DNA of 64,000 bases from Pacificibacter marinus (lineage in GTDB: Bacteria > Pseudomonadota > Alphaproteobacteria > Rhodobacterales > Rhodobacteraceae): NCBI RefSeq assembly GCF_018860665.1, contig NZ_JAHKPK010000028.1, positions 62,001 through 126,000 of the forward strand. Direction: 5' to 3'. Below the pieces are notes generated by a model, which had not been told where the DNA came from, did no database searches, and was given only the letters and a program-made list of their open reading frames with translations. Every line of letters begins with the position of its first letter. The first letter of the stretch is position 1. Below are positions 14,817 to 23,906 of this stretch, piece by piece. The position numbers and the translations under genes were made by a program.

Positions 14817-17522
14817 TCAACGCCCTTTGTGATGCACCCGTGGCACATCAATGCGAAAGGCCGCCCCGCCTTGCCCCGGCAAATAAGAAATACTGCCGCC
14901 CAAGTTGACCACGATTTCGCGACAAATCGCCAGTCCCAAGCCCGCGCCGCCTGCTTTGGCCTGATCCGTCAACCTGGAAAATTTCTCAAAAATCATGTTT
15001 TGCTTGTGTTTGGGAATGCCAGAACCGTTATCTATAAAATCGATTTGAATATGATCATTCGCCAAACGTTGCGCCGAGATACGCAAAACGGGCACATCGG
15101 CGTCACAGTATTTGCGGGCATTGGCGATGAGATTGATAAAGACCTGCGCCAGACGATCAGTATCTGTTTCAATCGCAATATGTTCGCTTATGGCATTGCG
15201 TTCGATCCCCAAATCCTGCCCCTCAAGCCCCTGCGCCGTGGTGTCCAAAGCGCGTTCGATCACATCATGCAAATTGGTGCGCGACCAGTTGAGCGAAACC
15301 TGACCATTTTCCAAAACAGACAGGTCCAACAGGTCATCCAACAACCGCGTCAGCCGTCGCGCCTCATCGTGGATGATGCCTGAAAACCGCGTCAGACTTG
15401 CAGGGTCCATTGGCTCACTAGACTGCCCGCCATCGCGCAGGATTTCCGAAAAGGCGCGAATAGAGGTCATCGGCGTGCGCAACTCATGGGAAATTTGGCT
15501 TAAGAATGCGTCTTTTTGAATCGATAACTCAGTAAGTTTTTCATTGGCTTCACGCAATTTACGCGCCGTGCGCGCCAGTTCTTCGGATTGCAGTTCAAGC
15601 TGGCTGGAATGTTCCAACATCTGCGCCGTTTCATCCGCAACGGCCATCAAATCTTCAACGGACACAACAATGCCGCCCGCGATTTGCCCCAACATTGCAT
15701 GGGCTGTGGCCGCCCCGACCGACCCCGCAAGCTCGCGTTCCAAACGTTCCAAAAACTGCGGCGTGGCGTCGGGCAAATAGCCTTGTTTTCCTTGTGCTTC
15801 TGCCTCGACATGAAACAAGGTCTGCGCCTCAGACGCGCCGATAATGCGCTGCGCCATCACCAATAAATCTTCGGCCTCAGCTGTGCCTTGTGCCCAGCTG
15901 CGCGTGGAGCCCGTGTGCTCGAACACATTGACGAATTGCGCCCCTTGCAAACGTTCAACAGGCCGCGGAAATGACACAAGTGAGCCTAATAGAAATGCGC
16001 CAGTGTTCAAGGCCAAGGACCAGACAACGGCGTGAACAACGGGATCAACGCCCATCACGCCAAACAAGGCCTGCGGGCGCAATAGACTTACCCCCCAAGG
16101 CCCATTGGCCAAAAGATCTGCGCTATACCCTGCGGCCTCGCCGAATGACGGCAAAAACATCGTATAGGCCCAAACAGCAAAGCCAACCAAAAGCCCTGCG
16201 ATAGCGCCTGTGCGCGTGGCACCGCGCCAGAAAATCCCCCCAAGCATGGCTGGCAACACCTGCGCGATCCCCGTGAACGAAATCATTCCAATCGCGGCCA
16301 AGGCTTCGGACCCGCCTGAGAGGCGAAAATAGAAGTACCCAAGCGCCAAAACGCCTGCGATGGACAGACGCCGTGACAGCAACACGACAGACCGCACATC
16401 GCCCGATACGGTGGCACCGTCTTTGCGAAACGATAGCCAAATGGGCATTACGATGTGGTTTGACACCATAGTCGACAGCGCAATTGCAGCGACGATAACC
16501 ATGGATGTGGCTGATGAAAACCCACCCAAAAAGCTAATTGTTGCAAGACCTTGCTGGTCATACTTCAACGGCAAAGTCAGAACGAACATATCAGGGTTGG
16601 ATGTCGCAGGCAGCACGTCCAGCCCCACCACTGCGATGGGGATTACAAACAAAGACATGCCAAAAAGATACAGCGGAAAGGCCCAGCCTGCCGTGAACAA
16701 ATGCCGCTCTTCGGCGTTCTCAACCACCAAGACTTGGAACATGCGTGGCAAGGTCAAAAACGCGGCACCAGATAGGATCGTCAACGTGATAAACCGAGTA
16801 CCATCGATGTCGACTTTAGACACAGACGAGGCATCAATCCGCGCCAACATATCACCCACCCCGTCGCCAATGCCCCAGACAACGAAAATGCCAACCCCGA
16901 CAAGACCCAAAAACTTGACCACAGCTTCCAGCGCGATGGCAGTCACAACGCCGTGGTGGCGCTCGTTGGCATCCAGATTCCGTGTCCCAAATAATATGGT
17001 GAACAAGACCAGACCTGCGGCCACCCATAAGGCTGTGTGGTTCAGATCTGGCTCCACTAGCCCCCCCGGATTGGCCACACCAAACACAGCAAAAGATAAG
17101 GCAACGGATTGAAGTTGCAGCGCAATATAGGGCGTCGTTCCGACCACAGCCAGAACGGTCACCAATACCCCCAAAGTGGTTGATTTGCCGTAACGCGATG
17201 AGATCAAATCCGCCACCGAGGTGATCCGCTGTGTGCGCCCGATGCGCACAAGTTTGCGCAGAATCCACCACCAGCCGATCATCACCATGGTCGGCCCCAT
17301 GTAAATGGTCGCGAACTCAATACCCGAGCGCGCCGCATAGCCAACAGCGCCGTAAAACGTCCAAGCAGTGCAGTAAATCGACAAAGACAGCGTATAGATG
17401 ACAGGGGAGCGCAACCATCCAAGCTGCCCCCGCTCGGCGCGTTTTTCTGCCCAAAACGCGACAGCAAATAAAAACAACGCGTAGCTCAGGCAAGCCAAGA
17501 CAAGAAGGTTAAACGATAACAT
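14817..17522 (-). CDS. Solute-symporter-linked sensor histidine kinase (CbrA/CrbS type)
   Basis: The 901-residue protein combines an SLC5/sodium-solute-symporter module of about 13 membrane segments (residues 1 to about 500) with a linker and a coiled coil (about 615-670). A HisKA dimerisation domain with phospho-acceptor His679 (SQISHELRTPMTS) follows, then a HATPase domain (NLIANARKY, DNGSGIPK, GAGLGLAI). In CrbS and CbrA this layout couples solute transport or sensing to signalling, and CrbS controls acs. The gene lies directly after a small membrane protein and a response regulator on the same strand, and acs is encoded 8 kb away. An acetate or short-chain-acid signal is inferred. Confidence 0.9.
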   Translation of the reverse strand: MLSFNLLVLACLSYALFLFAVAFWAEKRAERGQLGWLRSPVIYTLSLSIYCTAWTFYGAVGYAARSGIEFATIYMGPTMVMIGWWWILRKLVRIGRTQRITSVADLISSRYGKSTTLGVLVTVLAVVGTTPYIALQLQSVALSFAVFGVANPGGLVEPDLNHTALWVAAGLVLFTILFGTRNLDANERHHGVVTAIALEAVVKFLGLVGVGIFVVWGIGDGVGDMLARIDASSVSKVDIDGTRFITLTILSGAAFLTLPRMFQVLVVENAEERHLFTAGWAFPLYLFGMSLFVIPIAVVGLDVLPATSNPDMFVLTLPLKYDQQGLATISFLGGFSSATSMVIVAAIALSTMVSNHIVMPIWLSFRKDGATVSGDVRSVVLLSRRLSIAGVLALGYFYFRLSGGSEALAAIGMISFTGIAQVLPAMLGGIFWRGATRTGAIAGLLVGFAVWAYTMFLPSFGEAAGYSADLLANGPWGVSLLRPQALFGVMGVDPVVHAVVWSLALNTGAFLLGSLVSFPRPVERLQGAQFVNVFEHTGSTRSWAQGTAEAEDLLVMAQRIIGASEAQTLFHVEAEAQGKQGYLPDATPQFLERLERELAGSVGAATAHAMLGQIAGGIVVSVEDLMAVADETAQMLEHSSQLELQSEELARTARKLREANEKLTELSIQKDAFLSQISHELRTPMTSIRAFSEILRDGGQSSEPMDPASLTRFSGIIHDEARRLTRLLDDLLDLSVLENGQVSLNWSRTNLHDVIERALDTTAQGLEGQDLGIERNAISEHIAIETDTDRLAQVFINLIANARKYCDADVPVLRISAQRLANDHIQIDFIDNGSGIPKHKQNMIFEKFSRLTDQAKAGGAGLGLAICREIVVNLGGSISYLPGQGGAAFRIDVPRVHHKGR

Positions 17523-17849
17523 CTAAGACGACCCGTCGCCAAAAGGGCTTTTGCCTGCAGGCTCAGTGGGATTTTCCTGCGCCGTGTCACTGTCATGTGC
17601 GTCATCACGCATCAAAGCCCGTGCAATCAATCCAGCAACCGCAATGGCCCCAATCCAAACGGTGAAAATATGCACATAACCACGCACGCCGCCGCCAACA
17701 GGCTCGTCGCTGCCAGCACCGCCCCAAAGCAATGGTACTAAATACAGTAAAAACAAAAAGATCGGTAAAAGTCTTTGCGCATCAATCAAACGTCGCCTGC
17801 GATAAGACGCGCGCGCCAAATACAGCGGAGAACGCCGCGGCTCACTCAT
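17523..17849 (-). CDS. Small two-helix membrane protein between response regulator and symporter kinase
   Basis: The 108-residue protein MSEPRRSPLYLARASYRRRR... has a basic N-terminus, two membrane segments (about 26-42 and 57-75) and a polar tail. I chose ATG 17849, which overlaps the response regulator stop by eight bases. Its stop directly abuts the kinase ATG. Position and topology resemble the DUF485/DUF4212-type small subunits that accompany SSS permeases such as ActP. It may be the accessory subunit of the symporter part of the kinase; this is inference. Confidence 0.75.
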   Translation of the reverse strand: MSEPRRSPLYLARASYRRRRLIDAQRLLPIFLFLLYLVPLLWGGAGSDEPVGGGVRGYVHIFTVWIGAIAVAGLIARALMRDDAHDSDTAQENPTEPAGKSPFGDGSS

Positions 17850-18252
17850 CGCTTGGCGCATCCGCAACTGTTGGAGTCGTCTGCTGCTCGGACACCAAAG
17901 CATTCACGGCGTCCAGCATATCAGAGTTGGAAAACGGCTTTGTCATAAAGGCCGATACACCTGCCGCTTGCGCCATATCGCGGTCTTTTTTCTGCCCCCG
18001 TGCTGTGAGCATCAAAATGGGCAAATTTGCATGATCGGCATCACAGCGCAGCTCGCGCAAAATATCAAAACCTGATTTTCCGGGCAACATCACATCTAAG
18101 ATGACGATGTCAGGGCGCTTTTTGCCCACCGCCGCCACAGCCGTCGCCCCATCAGAGTGCGTTTCCACAATCCAACCGTCGCGCGACAAGATAAATCTTA
18201 TCGCCTCAATAATGTTTGGTTCATCTTCGATCAGCAAGACGCGTTTGCTCAT
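17842..18252 (-). CDS. Single-domain (REC-only) response regulator
   Basis: The 136-residue protein is one receiver domain: acidic pocket EDE near residues 9-11, phospho-acceptor Asp53 (ILDVMLPG), Thr83 (LTA) and Lys105 (MTKPF). No output domain follows; the last 15 residues are a disordered tail. It is the first gene of the kinase operon and overlaps the next gene by eight bases. Unlike CrbR it has no LuxR-type DNA-binding domain, so it must act through protein contacts or a phosphorelay. Confidence 0.93.
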   Translation of the reverse strand: MSKRVLLIEDEPNIIEAIRFILSRDGWIVETHSDGATAVAAVGKKRPDIVILDVMLPGKSGFDILRELRCDADHANLPILMLTARGQKKDRDMAQAAGVSAFMTKPFSNSDMLDAVNALVSEQQTTPTVADAPSDE

Positions 18253-18278
18253 CTGACTTCCCCTCTCCTATACGATTG

Positions 18279-18295
18279 AAAGATTAGAAATCTTT
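18279..18295. promoter_or_regulatory. 17-base palindrome upstream of the response regulator
   Basis: AAAGATT-AGA-AATCTTT is a perfect dyad 27 bases before the response regulator ATG. A second register, TTGAAA...TTTCAA, extends it. It may be an operator or part of a hairpin in the leader. Confidence 0.35.
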
Positions 18296-18447
18296 TCAAA
18301 TCGCCTGTCCCCACGCTAAAACCTGAGCGCTTGAACCCTTTCCTCTCCCAAAGATCGGGTCACAATACTGTGTATTTCATCCTGCTTAGGGCGCTTGTTG
18401 CATCATGTCAAAGCCTGTTGCACTTAGACTATCCCCCTTCAACCGGT

Positions 18448-19836
18448 TTATGACGGGGAATGCTCCATCGCCAAAAGTGACGGCTCACGGCGCGCAGGAC
18501 AGCCCGCACGCGCACAAACGCGGCAATTCGTGCCGACCTCAACGACATCGCCTGACACTTGCGCTGCCGTCAGGCTTTGTCCGTTTGGCAAAGCTGCCGT
18601 AGCGGCGTCCATAGGAACAAAAAGCATCGTGGCCTCAACCACTTCAGGCGCATCAAACCCAGCTTGAGAAACAGGCTGGCAAACCGCATAGGCTAAAAAT
18701 TGACGCGGAGGTTGGCCCATTTGTTCGATCACTCGCCGCACTGGCGCTAAGGGGCGCAACAATGCTTGGTACAAGGGCCAAAGCGGACAAGCCGCGCCAA
18801 ACCGAGGCGGCGCGAAGCCGTCCAGAGGTTTGCGAAAGGTTAAGGTTCCAGAGCCATCACAGGTCACCAGCCCCAGATCGGCACGGCCCTCACAAGGGGG
18901 GAGTGTCGCAAGCCGGCGCATGGCTGCGGCCAAATCAGCGCCTGTCCGCTGTGCCAAGGCCGCCGGATCAGGACCGCTGGCGGTCAAGACCTCTTCGACT
19001 GTCTCAATCGGCATCATGGCAGCATCGGCACGGGCACGTGTCAACCAACGTGCGGCCATAGATCGGGCCGCAGGCGAGGTCAAAAGGTCACTTTGTGATG
19101 CGACTGCAAAGGCTTCTTCAAGGTTTGTATCGACCGCGCCATGATCATCTGTTTCCACATCGAGATCAGGCAAAGCATAGGCTGTACTGGCCAACCAACG
19201 TTCGACTTCATCCAGTGGCGCGTTTGGTGCCTCGTCCACTTTTCCGACGGTGTCCAAATAGCGCACCAAAGCTTGCGACCCCATAGCCAATCGCTGACTG
19301 TCTTCATACATATTGCGGTGGAACCGCACCTGCCATTCGGGGTCGATATCGCCGCCATTGTTCAAAATCCCAGCCGTGGACCGGATCGCTGTCACGGTTG
19401 AAATCACCTCGTGCAAAGCGTCAGACAAGAACGGATCATGCGCCAAACGGTCACTAAGCGCCTCGACGCGGCGCTCCAACGTGGTGATCTGTTCGCGTTG
19501 TTGCACCACCAGCCCAGCCCAACCGGAAAACCGCCCTGCGAATTCTTCGATACGGTCTGTTTCAATCGGGTATTGCACCGCACCGCTTTCTGCCACGGCA
19601 TTTTTCAACCCATCGATCAAAGGAGCCTGCGCGCCTTCGGTCAGGGCCGACACTTCGACTTTGAGTTCACGCGCCAAATCAACAAGCAGTTTGCCACCGA
19701 TTCTGCGTCGATTGTGTTCGATAAGGTTAAGATAGGCAGGTGAAATGCCAACAGTGCGCGCCAAATCAGCTTGTTTCAGGCCCTCCAACGACCTGCGTTC
19801 ACGAATGCGTGTTCCTGTTAGCGCTGAGCGTGGCAT
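18448..19836 (-). CDS. Short-chain acyl-CoA regulator, XRE plus DUF2083 (ScfR/PccR/RamB family)
   Basis: The 462-residue protein has an N-terminal XRE helix-turn-helix (about 10-65, with LKQADLARTVGISPAYLN) and a long C-terminal region. This ends in a cysteine-containing segment (CRVCARAGCPARREPSLL) typical of the DUF2083 regulators. Members such as RamB, PccR and ScfR sense short-chain acyl-CoA and control acetate, propionate or methylcitrate metabolism. I chose ATG 19836 over an in-frame TTG at 19857. It is divergent from the ABC importer operon that leads to acs, which fits control of short-chain acid uptake and activation. Confidence 0.9.
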   Translation of the reverse strand: MPRSALTGTRIRERRSLEGLKQADLARTVGISPAYLNLIEHNRRRIGGKLLVDLARELKVEVSALTEGAQAPLIDGLKNAVAESGAVQYPIETDRIEEFAGRFSGWAGLVVQQREQITTLERRVEALSDRLAHDPFLSDALHEVISTVTAIRSTAGILNNGGDIDPEWQVRFHRNMYEDSQRLAMGSQALVRYLDTVGKVDEAPNAPLDEVERWLASTAYALPDLDVETDDHGAVDTNLEEAFAVASQSDLLTSPAARSMAARWLTRARADAAMMPIETVEEVLTASGPDPAALAQRTGADLAAAMRRLATLPPCEGRADLGLVTCDGSGTLTFRKPLDGFAPPRFGAACPLWPLYQALLRPLAPVRRVIEQMGQPPRQFLAYAVCQPVSQAGFDAPEVVEATMLFVPMDAATAALPNGQSLTAAQVSGDVVEVGTNCRVCARAGCPARREPSLLAMEHSPS

Positions 19837-19935
19837 AGTATTCCCGTGTTCTTTCAATGGCTTTCTGCGAGCGCAAAGCGGCTATGCTGCAATCGCGCGA
19901 AAATCATTTTACAGTTTAATCATGTATCCTGTGTA

Positions 19936-20020
19936 TTTGTTAACAAAAAAACCTTTTAAACAAAAGCACTTGTTGAGTCATTTTCACTTCACCCGCAATA
20001 CTTGGATATCCTGTTAACAG
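19936..20020. promoter_or_regulatory. Two palindromes with TGTTAACA core in the ScfR/ABC divergent region
   Basis: TTTGTTAACAAA (19936-19947) and CTGTTAACAG (20011-20020) share the core TGTTAACA, 74 bases apart, between the ScfR-type gene and the ABC substrate-binding gene. RamB/PccR-type regulators use TTTG...CAAA-type sites. These are the best candidates for the regulator's operators. Confidence 0.4.
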
Positions 20021-20107
20021 CTCAATCGTTAAGGGCGAGGCAGGAAACGCAACATCGGCGCGAGGAGGCGCAGGTCTTGCGGACTGAAACCCTAAGGGAG
20101 GATTTCC

Positions 20108-21451
20108 ATGTCCAATTCACTTCTAACGCGGCGCGGTTTGCTGAAGACAAGTGCCGTCGCCGGCGCAGGTCTAGCCCTGCCCACGATTTTCACATCTGGC
20201 GCGCGAGCGTTTACCAATGATCCAACAGGCGGCACGGTCACGCTTGGCTTTAACGTGCCACAGTCTGGCGCCTACGCAGATGAGGGCGCAGACGAATTGC
20301 GCGCCTATGAGCTTGCGGTAGAGCACCTCAACGGTGGCGGCGACGGCGGTATGCTCAATACCTTCAGCTCAAAAGCGCTGGAAGGGAACGGCATTCTTGG
20401 CAAAAAAGTCGAATACGTCACAGGCGACACGCAAACGAAATCTGACGCGGCGCGTGCCTCTGCCAAATCCATGATCGAAAAAGACGGCGCAGTGATGATC
20501 ACTGGCGGCTCGTCTTCTGGTGTGGCGATTGCTGTTCAAGGGCTGTGCCAAGAAGCTGGCGTGATCTTTATGGCGGGTCTCACCCACTCGAACGACACAA
20601 CAGGCAAAGATAAAAAGGCAAATGGCTTCCGCCACTTCTTTAACGCTTACATGTCTGCGGCCGCATTGGCCCCTGTGCTTGAAAAGCTATACGGTAAAGA
20701 TCGCACAGCCTACCACCTGACGGCAGATTATTCATGGGGCTGGACCCAAGAAGAATCCATCGCAGCTGCGACTGAGGCTATGGGCTGGAAAACAGCCGAG
20801 AAAGTGCGCACGCCACTTGGTGCTGGCGACTTCTCATCCTATATCGCGCCTGTGTTGAACTCTGGCGCGGATGTTTTGGTCTTGAACCACTACGGCGGAG
20901 ACATGGTCAACTCACTTACAAACGCGGTACAATTTGGTCTGCGCGACAAGCAAGTGAACGGCAAAAACTTTGAAATCGTTGTGCCGCTCTACTCTCGTCT
21001 GATGGCGCGCGGTGCAGGCAAAAACGTGGCAGGCATCCATGGATCCACGAACTGGCATTGGTCTTTGCAAGATGACGCTTCCAAAGCTTTCGTGAAATCC
21101 TTTGGCACGAAATACGGTTTCCCACCCTCTCAGGCGGCCCATACCGTTTACTGTCAGACATTGCTTTACGCAGATGCTGTGGCACGTGGCGGATCGTTCA
21201 ATCCATGTTCCGTTGCAGAAGCGCTCGAAGGCTTCGAATTCGACGGTTTGGGCAATGGACCAACACTTTACCGTGCAGACGATCACCAGTGCTTTAAAGA
21301 CGTTCTGGTTGTGCGCGGTAAGGAAAATCCAACATCCGAGTTCGATCTTTTGGAAGTTGTTGAAGTCACTCCTGCGGCGCAAGTGACTTATGATGCAGAT
21401 CACCCGATGTTTGCTGGGGGCGCTTTGGGCGCATGTAACCCAGGCGCATAA
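20108..21451 (+). CDS. ABC importer substrate-binding protein (branched-chain amino acid/urea/amide type), Tat signal
   Basis: The 447-residue periplasmic protein starts with a twin-arginine-like signal (LLTRRGLLKTSAVAGAG, cleavage near residue 34). A type I periplasmic-binding fold follows, with GFNVPQSGAYADEG and MITGGSSSGVAIAVQ. It resembles the UrtA/AmiC/FmdD group more than classical LivJ, so the ligand could be an amide or carboxylic acid. GGGAGG precedes the ATG. It leads an operon of two permeases, two ATPases and acetyl-CoA synthetase. The ligand is probably something that yields acetate or is activated by Acs. Confidence 0.88.
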   Translation: MSNSLLTRRGLLKTSAVAGAGLALPTIFTSGARAFTNDPTGGTVTLGFNVPQSGAYADEGADELRAYELAVEHLNGGGDGGMLNTFSSKALEGNGILGKKVEYVTGDTQTKSDAARASAKSMIEKDGAVMITGGSSSGVAIAVQGLCQEAGVIFMAGLTHSNDTTGKDKKANGFRHFFNAYMSAAALAPVLEKLYGKDRTAYHLTADYSWGWTQEESIAAATEAMGWKTAEKVRTPLGAGDFSSYIAPVLNSGADVLVLNHYGGDMVNSLTNAVQFGLRDKQVNGKNFEIVVPLYSRLMARGAGKNVAGIHGSTNWHWSLQDDASKAFVKSFGTKYGFPPSQAAHTVYCQTLLYADAVARGGSFNPCSVAEALEGFEFDGLGNGPTLYRADDHQCFKDVLVVRGKENPTSEFDLLEVVEVTPAAQVTYDADHPMFAGGALGACNPGA

Positions 21452-21476
21452 GGGGTTTTGGGTTATACCAAGCTTC

Positions 21477-21505
21477 GGCTGGACGCGCGCCCTGCGCGCC
21501 CAGCC
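21477..21505 (+). other. Intercistronic hairpin between binding-protein and permease genes
   Basis: GGCTGG (21477-21482) pairs with CCAGCC (21500-21505), and an inner GCGCG/CGCGC stem extends it. No T run follows on the plus strand. Such hairpins stabilise the upstream mRNA and allow more binding protein than permease. Confidence 0.6.
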
Positions 21506-21634
21506 AACATAATAAAAAACGATGAACTGACAGCAACTCAATCAAAATCTGGGCCTTTTCACACGCACTGCACGGGGCATGCCTCCGCGCGGATGTGACA
21601 GAATTTTGCCAGAAGAAATGAACAGGTGGGGACG

Positions 21635-22666
21635 ATGGACGCCATCCTACTGCAGATCCTAAACGGGCTTGATAAAGGCTCGGCCTATGCGCTGATTGCG
21701 CTTGGGCTTACACTTATTTTTGGCACGCTTGGCGTGGTCAACTTTGCGCATGGCGCGATCTTTATGATCGGCGCTTTTTGTGCGGTGACACTGTCACGTC
21801 TTTTGTCGCTCTCGTTTGAAACGGTTGATCCGACAAAGACCGACTTTCTTGGCAACCCTGCCACCATCAAAACTCCCTATGTCGAGGCGTGGTTTGGGCC
21901 TGAGTTTGGCAGCGCGATGATCGACTGGGCAGTGCCGCTTGCGATCATTTTTTCAATTCCGGTTATGATTGCCGTTGGGTTCATCATGGAGCGCGGGCTG
22001 ATCAAGCATTTCTACAAACGCCCCCATGCCGATCAGATCCTTGTGACCTTTGGGTTGGCCATCGTTTTACAAGAGGTGATCAAATACTTCTACGGCGCGA
22101 ACCCAATTTCGACCCCTGCCCCTGAGGTCTTCAAGGGCTCATTCGATTTCGGCGTGATGTTTGGATTTGATCCCAACGCCATCATCTATCCCTACTGGCG
22201 CATGGTTTATTTCTTGTTTGCTGCGGTTGTGATCGGGGCTGTGTTTTCATTCCTGCGCTTCACCACCTTCGGGATGGTTGTGCGTGCAGGTATGGCAGAC
22301 CGCGAAACCGTTGGTTTGCTTGGCATCGATATCGACCGTCGGTTTACCATCATGTTCGGCTTGGCGGCGGCTGTCGCGGGCATGGCGGGCGTTATGTACG
22401 CGCCTATTTTGTCGCCAAACTATCACATGGGCATGGACTTTTTGGTGCTGTCCTTTGTGGTTGTGGTTGTCGGCGGCATGGGGTCATTGCCCGGCGCTGT
22501 CGCGGCAGGGTTCTTGCTTGGCATCCTTGAGAGTTTTGCCTCCATGAACGAAGTGAAATCCATCTTACCCGGCATCGACCAAATCGTGATCTACGTCGTC
22601 GCCATCATCATTCTATTGACCCGCCCCCGCGGTTTGATGGGCAAACGCGGCGTGATGGAGGAGTAA
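21635..22666 (+). CDS. ABC importer permease, LivH type
   Basis: The 343-residue integral membrane protein has about eight helices with FGTLGVVNFAHGAIFMIGAF near the start and VVVVGGMGSLPGAVAAGFLLG near the end, both hallmarks of LivH/UrtB permeases. I chose ATG 21635, preceded by AGGTGGGG, over an in-frame GTG at 21626. It pairs with the LivM-type permease that begins three bases after its stop. Confidence 0.92.
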   Translation: MDAILLQILNGLDKGSAYALIALGLTLIFGTLGVVNFAHGAIFMIGAFCAVTLSRLLSLSFETVDPTKTDFLGNPATIKTPYVEAWFGPEFGSAMIDWAVPLAIIFSIPVMIAVGFIMERGLIKHFYKRPHADQILVTFGLAIVLQEVIKYFYGANPISTPAPEVFKGSFDFGVMFGFDPNAIIYPYWRMVYFLFAAVVIGAVFSFLRFTTFGMVVRAGMADRETVGLLGIDIDRRFTIMFGLAAAVAGMAGVMYAPILSPNYHMGMDFLVLSFVVVVVGGMGSLPGAVAAGFLLGILESFASMNEVKSILPGIDQIVIYVVAIIILLTRPRGLMGKRGVMEE

Positions 22667-22669
22667 ACC

Positions 22670-23893
22670 ATGCTTGGATTAAACAAAACTGACTCAAAGT
22701 TCTTGCTGATTGTCATCTTGCTGACTTTGTTTACCCCCTTCTTGATGCAACCATTTGCGGCAGATTCTGGCCTTGACCAATTCAACGGCGGCTACCCTGA
22801 CTTGATGCAAAAAGTTGCGATCTTTGGCATCTTTGCCGTTGGATTCAACATCCTGTTTGGCCTCACAGGCTATCTATCTTTCGGTCACGCGGCCTTTTTG
22901 GGCATGGGATCTTACGCGGCTGTGTGGATGTTCAAACTGCTGACCATGAATGTGATCCCTGCCATTTTGTTGTCGATGATCGTCTCTGGTCTGTTGGCTG
23001 TGATCATCGGCTACATTTCCTTGCGCCGCTCCGGTATTTACTTTTCGATCCTGACGCTGGCCTTCGCGCAAATGTGCTACAAAATGGCCTATTCCGTGCT
23101 GACGCCCATCACCAATGGCGAAACAGGTTTGCAACTGTCTTTAAGTGATCCGCGTATCTTGGATGGGGCAACCGAAAGCACATCGCTGCCTGTGACCAAT
23201 ATCTTTGGCTTGGCGATGAACAGCTCTTATAAGCTTGAGGCCCTGAACCGTGTGTTCACCTTTAACGTCGGCTTTTACTTTTGTGCGATCATAGCGAGCA
23301 TCGCGTTCTACATCGCCATTCGCCTGTTCCGTTCGCCGTTCGGGATGATGCTGCGGGCTGTGAAATCCAACCAACAGCGGATGAATTACATGGGTCTGAA
23401 CACCAAGCCCTACACTTTGGCGGCCTTCGTGATTTCTGGCATGTATGCTGGCCTTGCTGGCGGTTTGCTGGCGGCGATGGACCCTTTGGCGGGCGCTGAC
23501 CGTATGCTTTGGACGGCCTCTGGCGAGGTTGTCATCATGACGATCCTTGGTGGTGCGGGCACCTTGATGGGCCCTGTTTTGGGCGCAGGTGTGATCAAAT
23601 ACCTCGAAAACATCTTTTCCAAAATCAACGAAAGCGTTCTGCATTCTTGGTTCCATTGGTTGCCAGATGGTCTGGAAGAAGTCGTGGTTTGGGTCTTTGC
23701 CCGCTTCACAGGCGAAGGCTGGCACCTCACTTTGGGCCTGACGTTCATGTTGGTTGTGACCTTCTTGCCGGGTGGTTTGGTCGAGGGCATCAAGCGCCTG
23801 AAAAAACTAACCAAACGCGGGCAAAAACCAAAAGACAAATTGGACGCCCCCGACCCCGAGCACACCCCACCACCGTCCAAGCACGTCGTTTAA
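22670..23893 (+). CDS. ABC importer permease, LivM type
   Basis: The 407-residue integral membrane protein contains [20 protein letters not shown] and [17 protein letters not shown], the conserved loops of LivM/UrtC permeases. About ten helices are followed by a charged cytoplasmic tail of roughly 35 residues. GGAGGAG precedes its ATG. It forms the membrane heterodimer with the preceding LivH-type protein. Confidence 0.92.
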   Translation: MLGLNKTDSKFLLIVILLTLFTPFLMQPFAADSGLDQFNGGYPDLMQKVAIFGIFAVGFNILFGLTGYLSFGHAAFLGMGSYAAVWMFKLLTMNVIPAILLSMIVSGLLAVIIGYISLRRSGIYFSILTLAFAQMCYKMAYSVLTPITNGETGLQLSLSDPRILDGATESTSLPVTNIFGLAMNSSYKLEALNRVFTFNVGFYFCAIIASIAFYIAIRLFRSPFGMMLRAVKSNQQRMNYMGLNTKPYTLAAFVISGMYAGLAGGLLAAMDPLAGADRMLWTASGEVVIMTILGGAGTLMGPVLGAGVIKYLENIFSKINESVLHSWFHWLPDGLEEVVVWVFARFTGEGWHLTLGLTFMLVVTFLPGGLVEGIKRLKKLTKRGQKPKDKLDAPDPEHTPPPSKHVV

Positions 23894-23906
23894 AGAGGTA
23901 TCAGAT

